Source: Bactrocera neohumeralis
Taxonomy: Eukaryota > Arthropoda > Insecta > Diptera > Tephritidae
Reading direction: 5' to 3'
Length of the DNA stretch: 64,000 bases
Assembly: GCF_024586455.1 (NCBI RefSeq)
Contig: NC_065920.1
Location: forward strand, 69,782,821-69,846,820
Shown: positions 57,173 through 64,000 of the stretch, piece after piece
Layout: each line of letters opens with the position of its first letter
How positions within the stretch are numbered: position 1 is the stretch's first letter
Program-made: the position numbers and the translations under genes
The notes under the pieces: generated by a model
What the model was told of the DNA's origin: nothing
Database searches by the model: none
What the model saw: the letters and a program-made list of their open reading frames with translations, nothing else

Positions 57173-58380
57173 AGTCGAAAAAGTCTTTTCATATTTCTAA
57201 TCAAATTTCAACTTTCGTTTTTTATATTTATAATAAACTTTAATGAACCAAATATGTACCATTTTGGTATTTTTCCACTAGAGACTTTATCCCATCAGTG
57301 TAAAACGTTTCTGGTTTCTTGGCGAAAAACTGCGACAAGTACTTTTCACAGGCTTCCCTTGAAGACAACTTTACTCCATTGGAGGAGTTCTGCATTGACC
57401 AACACAAATAGTCGTTCAATGGTGCAAGGTCAGAGCTATATGATGGATCTTCCCAGCCAAGATCTTCCAGTTTTTGCCGAGTCATCAAAGATTTGTGTGG
57501 TCTAGCGTTGTCCTAATGAAAGACGAAGCCTTTTCCGTTGATTTGTTCTGGCCGTTTTTTTCGATTGCTTGCTTCAATCTTAACAGTTGTTGACAGTAAA
57601 ATGTAGAATCAATCATTCAACCAAGCTGGAGAAGCTCGTACGGGATTATTCCTTTCTAATCCCACCAAACACTCAGCATAACCTTTCGAGGCGTCAATCC
57701 AGGCTTTGCAACCGTTTCTTGAGCTTCACCATGCTTGGACCTTTATCTTTTTCGCACATTATTGTCGTATTTAACGCACTTTTCGGCTCCTGTTACCATT
57801 CCCTTCAGAAATGGCTCGAATTCATTTCGTTTCAGCAAAGAATCGCAAATGTTAATTCGATCCATTCAATTTTTCACAGAAAATTCATGTGGTACCCAAA
57901 CATCGAGCTTCTTTTTGTAGCCAGCCTTTTGTAAATGATTCAAAACCGTTTGTTGATGAATGTTAAGTTCCTTAGCGATGTCATGGCTGCTTATGTGACG
58001 GTCTTGGTCAATCTTTTCCATAATTTCATCGACTTTTTCAACGATAGGTCGACCAGAGCGAGATGCATCTTTCACATCGAAATTTCCAGAACGGAAGCGA
58101 GCGAACCATTGTTGTGCTACACAAACTTATGGTCGCTTGCGTGGCAGTCTTTCCTTTTTTATACAAAAATTTCAAAATAAAGCGAATTTCTTCATTTTTC
58201 ACTCATTTTTGAACAGCTGTAATTTTTTCCAACTTCCCCGAATTTAATTTTTTGGTTAAATGAAGCTTAAAATCTCACCTATCCAACACTATATGGTATG
58301 ACACAATGTGATTGGTAGCACTGGAGATATACGACTGCAACGACATCTATTGACAAAATACGAAAAGACTTTTTCGACTA
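57173..58380 (-). mobile_element. Near full-length decayed mariner
   Basis: Terminal inverted repeats of about 23 bp: AGTCGAAAAAGTCTTTTCAT on the left and, read on the minus strand, AGTCGAAAAAGTCTTTTCGT from 58379. The element is about 1.2 kb, close to the normal mariner length. The terminal sequences differ from those of the element at 16452-16996, so it belongs to another mariner lineage. Confidence 0.85.
57240..58230 (-). pseudogene. Mariner transposase, frameshifted
   Basis: The frame begins MSEK near 58206 and is broken at once by a TGA. The piece at 57866-58075 has KDASRSGRPIVEKVDEIMEK and HDIAKELNIHQQTVLNHLQK, the linker and second helix-turn-helix. The last piece, 57240-57488, contains DLGWEDPSYSSDLAPLNDYL, the third catalytic site region where DLAPSDYHLF is usual, plus CWSMQNSSNG and a C-terminal YTDGIKSLVEKYQNGTYLV. 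Several frameshifts lie between, so no active enzyme is made. All domains are represented in order. Confidence 0.8.
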
Positions 58381-59065
58381 CCCAATATTTGCCCCGTAGT
58401 TTGTAACACACAGAAGAAAACGCTGAAGACCTTAAAATGGTAAAATGGAGCTAGAGCCAATTTATCCCTGTCCATCTTTGTCTTCGTCCTTCTCTCTGTA
58501 CATATATACCCGAACTAGTCATTTAGTTTTTGAAATATCAATCTGAAATTTTGCACACACCCTTTTCTTTCAAAGAAGATGCTTATTTGTTGGAACGGCC
58601 GATATCGTTACATTATAGCATATAGCTGCAATGCAAACTGAACGATCGGTATAAATTGCTTGCATGGAAAACTTTTTTATTTGACGAGTTCGCTTCACAA
58701 AATTTGGCACGGGTTATTGCCTAAGATAATTACGTAATCTCCGGAAAAATAGTTTAGATCGGATGACTGTAGCATATAGCTGCCATACAAACTGAACGTT
58801 CGGAATAAATTGCTTGTATGAAAGACTTTGTTATTTGACAAGCTACATTCACCAAAAATTGGGATAGATTGCTGTTCAAAACAACACTGCAATCCCCGAA
58901 TATTTTTTTTGCAGATCGGATCACTATAGCATATAGCTGCCATGAAAACTCAACTATTAAAATCAATATAAAGTTCTTTTCTTCCCCTATATGCTTAAGA
59001 AAATGCACCTGTAAAGGGTATTATGGCTTCGATACAGCCGAAGTTAACATTTTTTCTAGTTTTTT

Positions 59066-60210
59066 TCACTGTTGATTACTTATTTATTTATTTTTAATAG
59101 CGATACAACTCCGTTCGTTAACACTCGATTTGTTTATGTGGTGTTTTTTCAATATAGTAGTTTATTGTTGTTCTTTACACATTGTGCTTTGTTGTTGTAC
59201 ATAACATGTACCGCTTTTGACCTAAATTCTTTCCGTTAGCTGTTTTCAACGACAATACTTGTTCTTTTTATTCGTTATTCTATTTATTTTGCTCTTCTCC
59301 TCTGGCATCATCGGCACTTACGCATGAAAATCTAATTAAATTGCAATTTTCACTTAATCGAAGTATTTTTATATTTTATTGGACGGAGAAAGTTGTGTAA
59401 ACATTTGGGAATTTACTAATGTTCTCAATTTTTTGATTACACAACAAATAGTCGTATTTATGAATTCAATATACTTATGCATGAGGCATGTTAAGTACTA
59501 AAACTGAAAAAGTTATTTGTTAATTAATTATATGCTTGAAAAGTATAGAAATAGAAATTAATTATGTTACGCGAATTATTCAAACTAAATCAAGAGTTAG
59601 TTCCTGAAATGTCACAATGACAGCATATTTTAGGAAACAGTTAAATAATTCTAATTCATTAGCTACGTACAATTTTCCGTCATTTTAAAATACAGTCTTA
59701 TTACTAAAATACATTAATGTTGCCATAAGTTCCGTTAAAAGCTCAGGGCATTATAAAAGCAAAACCATAATGCATTTCTTTATAAAGTTAACATAATTAA
59801 GAGAGTCATGTATAAAATTGTTTTCGAAAAGATCACCTTTTGCCTTCACACCAGCCGTCGAACGATTCGGCCATTGTTCAATAGTAGTACCCACAGTAGC
59901 TTTTGCTACTGACGACGCTGCGCAAACCAAAGATTTTTGAGACGGCTTAAAGCAGAAAATTTCTGTAGGCTATTTGGCAGTCCATGCTCTCCAAATTTGA
60001 CCACAAACTTTAGTCCACTGTATTGAAATCTAGACTTCCAGATAGCCAATCATTTGCAGCTCTAAAACCAATAATATTGCTTTTAAGCCTGTGCTAGGTT
60101 GTTTTTATCTTGTGTGCTGGAGCAGAATCTTTCTAAAAGATTCAATGCTCTCCATCTAATACTGTTTAACTGCTTTATCACGCCTTTTCTAATATACTTT
60201 TGTCCCAATT
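59066..60210. other. Upstream non-coding sequence, no gene seen
   Basis: AT-rich with TTGTTGTTCTTT words near 59165. The 59840-60120 part is less AT-rich and may be further transposon debris belonging with the fragment at 60215-60545, but no motif was found. Confidence 0.35.
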
Positions 60211-60214
60211 GATC

Positions 60215-60545
60215 TAAGAATTTGATATATAAGGTCTACCAAGAAAGAACGACGTGATGTTAAAATGAAATAATCCACTCAAATTTAGTCTGATCAAAAT
60301 GGGTCTGTTCTGTTCCAAGACTGTCAAACTTTGGACGCAATGTATCCATGTTAGACGTGAAATCTGAGGTCGCGTCTTGTTGGAAATATAGGTCGTCCGC
60401 ATCGTTTTCATGAAATTCCGTGAAAGAAGTCGGTCAAAATCTTCTTACAACGCTATTGACGATAACGACATTTTCTGTTTCATTTCGAAAGAAACAAGGT
60501 CCGATGATGCTGCCATACCACAATCCGTACCAAAGGTCAACTGTT
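60215..60545 (-). pseudogene. Tc1/mariner-superfamily transposase fragment (family T), minus strand
   Basis: Read on the minus strand from about 60543 it gives a WYGLWYGSIIGPCFFRNETE stretch, then HENDADDLYFQQDATSDFTS around the second catalytic aspartate, then a MDTLRPKFDSL helix. Two frame changes separate these. The order and words match the copy at 17625-18535. Confidence 0.7.
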
Positions 60546-60599
60546 GGGAAAGCAATTGCGTTTTCTGAACGTGAAGTGAAAATTTCTGATTACCATGTA

Positions 60600-61775
60600 T
60601 AAGCTAACTCAGTGGTACCTTAACATCGTAAGCAACTGGGCTGCTGAAAACGACCTCTCCATTAATCCTAGCAGTACTGAACTGGTTTTATTCACAAGAA
60701 GTACAAGATCCCGGAAGCGCATTTAACCCCCAGGGGGTGAACGTGTCTTCGGCCTGCTGACAGAATTAAATATCTAAGATCCTAGACATTGATGGCGTGC
60801 TTTTTTGCTCCCGCACCTTCGAGGGAAGCATGGGAGGGAAAAACTCACTGAAGGAGAGGAGCGGTGAGCTTTTTTATGGATGGACCAAAGCCTTCGTTCA
60901 GAGTTTAAGAAGAAGTACACTGTCGAAAACTTTCAATCAGCTCTAGTTTTAGATTTCCTTTAAAGCTTTAAGCGTCTTCCAAGTGGATGTGGCTGCCATA
61001 AAGGAAATAGTGGATCTACTGCTCTGGAGCGCAGCCTCTTTGAGAGTTGTAACTATCCACTGCAATAGAGGAGCAGCGATATTAGCCTTGAGTTCGCAGA
61101 CGGTACAGTCAAGTTACTCTCTCTACAATGTCTAGTATCCTTATCTATAGCATTGAGTTCTTCTAGTAGTTTGGGTACCTGGCTACAGCGGAAACTGTAA
61201 AGCTTATGAGCTTCCTAAGACAAGTACTTCAGTCTCAATAACTGCGGAATAGGTATGAGTGGGAGCTATTACTCACTACGGATTTTTTGAGCCTCAGACC
61301 AGCTCAGCAAGCGTTGGTCAACTAACAGCAGCTGTGCAGTCGGAAGGTAATTCTGGCCCAGAACACATTGTAAGGGGTCTCGGGAACTCTTCGCTCTAAG
61401 CAACGTCCAGCTTTTAATATTCTAACTGTACACTCTCCGTTCGGGATTCATGCTGTAACATTGAACATTATTCCGGATGCCAGCTGCATTCGCTTTTTGA
61501 AATGAGACGAGCTAGAAATATATCAACGCTTTCTACCCGAATGCCCCGCTTTTGGCAGATTAAGACAAAAAATCTTCGATCTCATACTTTTAGGCATCCA
61601 TTCGATATGGAAATGGAAATAAAATGTCTAAGCAGATTTGTGATAGGTTCAGGGCGTTTTTACAGATAGCTGATATCCATCTGCAGGAGGTTTGGATTTA
61701 CAAAGAACTGTCATTAACAATCTAAATGTGATATCCAGCCTCGCTGAGGGATCAGCCATCTTTTTAACCTAACCT
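60600..61775 (+). mobile_element. Family A non-LTR retrotransposon, third copy
   Basis: It starts inside the reverse transcriptase tail (NWAAENDLSINPSSTELVLF near 60634), further 5' than the other copies. The RNase H part is decayed: AGCTTTTTTATGGATGGACC near 60868 replaces the FTDGSK site, and ACTATCCACTGCAATAGAGG near 61048 the second acidic site. The 3' end carries GAAATAAAATGTCTAAGCAG and GGGATCAGCCATC then TTAACCTAACCTAATAAAT. No long frame is left. Confidence 0.75.
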
Positions 61776-61959
61776 AATAAATAATTGTTGCCTACATTTA
61801 TGCGCAAAGTGAATTTGATGATACTATTAAAGTATCCACATCATTTTAAACCAGTGCAATAGTTTTTATTTAAAATCTTCGTAGAAAATCTGCAATCTAG
61901 CAGTTCATTTGCTCTGCCACACAAAATTAGGTGGTTAATTGTCTGCGACAATGCTGCTA

Positions 61960-62669
61960 TTAAGGGGTCAGTAGGGTAATCTTTTTTCAAATGTTTTTTT
62001 TTGCATTTTCTGTTCCCTTATACTCTTAGAATTAATGTAGAAACCCACTTTATCATTGGAAGGTTTCGAAAAAGGCCCAAAAATAATAATTAGTGGTATG
62101 GCAATTTTTCAAAGTTTATGTTCATCTTTGTATGCTTTTTCAGTACCTCAAACTTTAAACGCGATTTTCTCAAAACACACTTTTTTAAATTGGCGGACAT
62201 GATTCCGGTCGAACTACTCAACCGATTTGCTTAATTTTTTTTTTAAATGTTCACAAAAAGCCTGGCTATCGTTCCTATATTTTTTATAATTTATTGAAAA
62301 TGTTATGACAAAATTTATGTTTTTTACATGGGGAAAAATTAAAAAAAAAAACGTTAATTACTTTTTTATTTATCAAGATTTTTTCATGATTCTAGTAGGG
62401 ACGATAACCATTCACGTACTTTTTAAGAATAAATTGGTTTTTGTGTTTCAGATGATCCAAATATGAGAAATCGTGTCCGCCGGTGAAAAAACGCCTCTCA
62501 TTCACCCAACCATTTCACCGACTTATGTCATCAAAAAATTCCGAAAAAATTTTTTTATACACTCCACGATATACCTCATGATATGTGAAAAAAGTTCTAT
62601 TGTAGAATAAAAATTTCTACAAAAAAAAAATTAAAAAAAACAAGCCAGATTACCCTACTAACCCCTTAA
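61960..62669. mobile_element. TTAA-flanked inverted-repeat element (piggyBac-like MITE)
   Basis: TTAA at 61960-61963 and 62666-62669 flanks a 702 bp element with ends GGGGTCAGTAGGGTAATCT and AGATTACCCTACTAACCCC, inverted repeats of about 19 bp with one difference. TTAA target duplication is the hallmark of piggyBac-type transposition. There is no open frame, so it is non-autonomous. Confidence 0.75.
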
Positions 62670-64000
62670 GTAGTTTTGAGGCACTTAACGGGCAATACAG
62701 AGTCAAATGAATTTTATTCCAGTGAGCAGGGGTGAAACTTGCAGAAAGCAACCAACATGGACAGAAACATTAAATTTGCATATTTCCCATGGCAAATGCC
62801 CCAAAATACGCTATGAAGTAGATAAAGCGTAACCACAGAGTAACACACATATACAGCTACATACATAGGTGTATCTGTACATACAAACAAGTATATATTC
62901 ATTATCTAAAGATTCTTGCTGCAAAGCACTTTATGCCTGACCACCACTTGCCCCGCCAGCTCACTTTGGCGGCATTTTAATTGCAAATATACAGAGACAC
63001 AGCAAATGTTTTTCTTCACACACCTACCCAAGCACACCACACACACACACACACACATAAGCATGTACATGCACACACGCACATCAGCAATTCAAATTCG
63101 TGGTCAATAGGCTTTGCGGTTGGCGTTTTCCATTAATGTGCGCTGCAAATGTAGCATTTCGGGTCGACAATGTTTTAGTGTTATTGTTGTTGTTGTCGTA
63201 CAACAAAAAAGGTGTAGTTTAATTGAATTCCATAATACATAGCGAAAATTCGAAAGCAACACCAACAACAACAACACACAAAGTAGCACTATAATCAACG
63301 ACCACCTGATAGGCATAGTGACCGCAGAAATGACGGCGGCAGGCGCCGACTATGGTGGCATTGGCAACGTCACCAAGGCAAAAGCACAAAGCATCTAAAA
63401 CAAAGCCGAAAGTTTGTGGCGAAACATTTTATGTGGCACCATTTCATTTTTGGCCACACTCAAATGCCGCTTTGCCACTTTGGCTGGTTACAACGTGCGC
63501 CGGAGCCTTGTGTATCTAAAAATGTTCGTGTGTATATAGCGGTTGTGCCGAAAGTGTGGGTCATATGCCACCAATTTAAGCCGATTAAATTCGTAGTTTG
63601 CTTGTTGCGTCATTTGTGCGAAAGCACCTTCAAATCTCCATGTAGTATGTGTGGGTGTGAGAGTGTTAGCCGCGCCTCACATGCAACAAAGACTTCTTTG
63701 AATGGCGCTTTTCGTGTCGAAAACAAAGCGTTCGATCGCACGGTCCGCTGGTCGTCCAAGCAAATCCCTGTTACTCTCAGCGTGCGCCTGTTGCGCTCCA
63801 AATACGCTTTATGAAAGCACTTTTAGGCTTAATTGCCGCGAACCCTTGCTGGCACTGCTCAAGCACACACCCGGTTCTATACTCGCATATATCCTATGTG
63901 TGGTAGCCCTATATGTGTGTGTGTGTGATTGTAGACGCCGCCTTTTATGGCCAAGTGTGGCTTTTTAGGCGTGAAATAAATTAAGCTTTTCGCTTTTGCC
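62670..64000. other. Upstream non-coding sequence, no gene seen
   Basis: A (CA)n tract lies at about 63037-63057, with GTTGTTGTTG near 63186 and CAACAACAACAACA near 63262. From about 63300 the sequence is GC-richer. A 132-codon frame at 63416-63814 and its overlapping minus-strand partners show no domain. It may belong to the next gene's regulatory region. Confidence 0.4.

Larger units (their letters stand above)
57084..59065 (+). repeat. Dispersed repeat interrupted by a mariner
   Basis: The left part (57084-57172) begins TATACCCTGATCGAGGTGTA and contains TTTGTAACATCCAAAAGG. The right part (58381-59065) resumes with TTTGTAACACACAGAAGAAA and then carries three imperfect tandem units of about 140 bp. 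Each unit has ATAGCATATAGCTGCCATAC and a GAACGNTCGGNATAAATTGC word (near 58615, 58770 and 58926). It ends GGCTTCGATACAGCCGAAG then TTAACATTTTTTC. The left and right parts are homologous to one repeat family, indicating a nested insertion. Confidence 0.65.

Noticed and set aside
63416..63814. 132-codon frame near the right edge
   Set aside because: No domain and matching-length overlapping frames on the other strand; it may reflect GC content only.

Overview
The window looks like a dipteran, most likely a true fruit fly (Tephritidae). The evidence is AT-rich DNA, CATA/TACATATG microsatellites, short 64-65 nt introns, dipteran start contexts, mariner relatives and non-LTR retrotransposons whose 3' ends read ACCTAACCTAA. 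The taxon is inferred, not proven. Annotation was by eye; no database search was possible.

The window is mostly one minus-strand gene. Its first coding exon (55208-56049) joins in exact reading frame to the next exon seen (3355-4240) across an intron of about 51 kb. The gene runs off the left side of the window. It encodes a long low-complexity protein with an N-terminal signal peptide or signal anchor. I do not recognise the family.

Two small plus-strand genes (19747-20311 and 23072-23649) sit inside that intron. They are tandem paralogues with one phase-identical intron each and nine conserved cysteines. They look like secreted proteins of unknown function.

The rest of the intron is repeat-rich. 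Its main structure is a series of degenerate arrays, units of about 100-260 bp, built around GTGGCAAC / GTTGCCAC. The motif reads GTGGCAAC on the plus strand at about 7.8-10.1 and 12.8-14.9 kb. It reads GTTGCCAC at about 24.2-25.9, 27.5-28.5, 33.5-34.3 and 41.4-42.1 kb, then turns over again at 42.7-43.3 kb. A second array family with an AAATGTAGGCA core lies at 44.9-46.1 kb. Between arrays are short unique blocks of higher GC and CA-rich sequence with no convincing gene.

Mobile-element debris includes a mariner deletion derivative that keeps only the transposase DNA-binding half (16452-16996), a nearly full-length decayed mariner (57173-58380), and several fragments of another Tc1/mariner-superfamily transposase. 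There are also TA-flanked and TTAA-flanked inverted-repeat elements and at least four kinds of non-LTR retrotransposon fragment, clustered at 47.9-54.9 kb.

The 56.4-64.0 kb stretch lies upstream of the large gene and holds repeats and putative upstream sequence, but no recognised gene.
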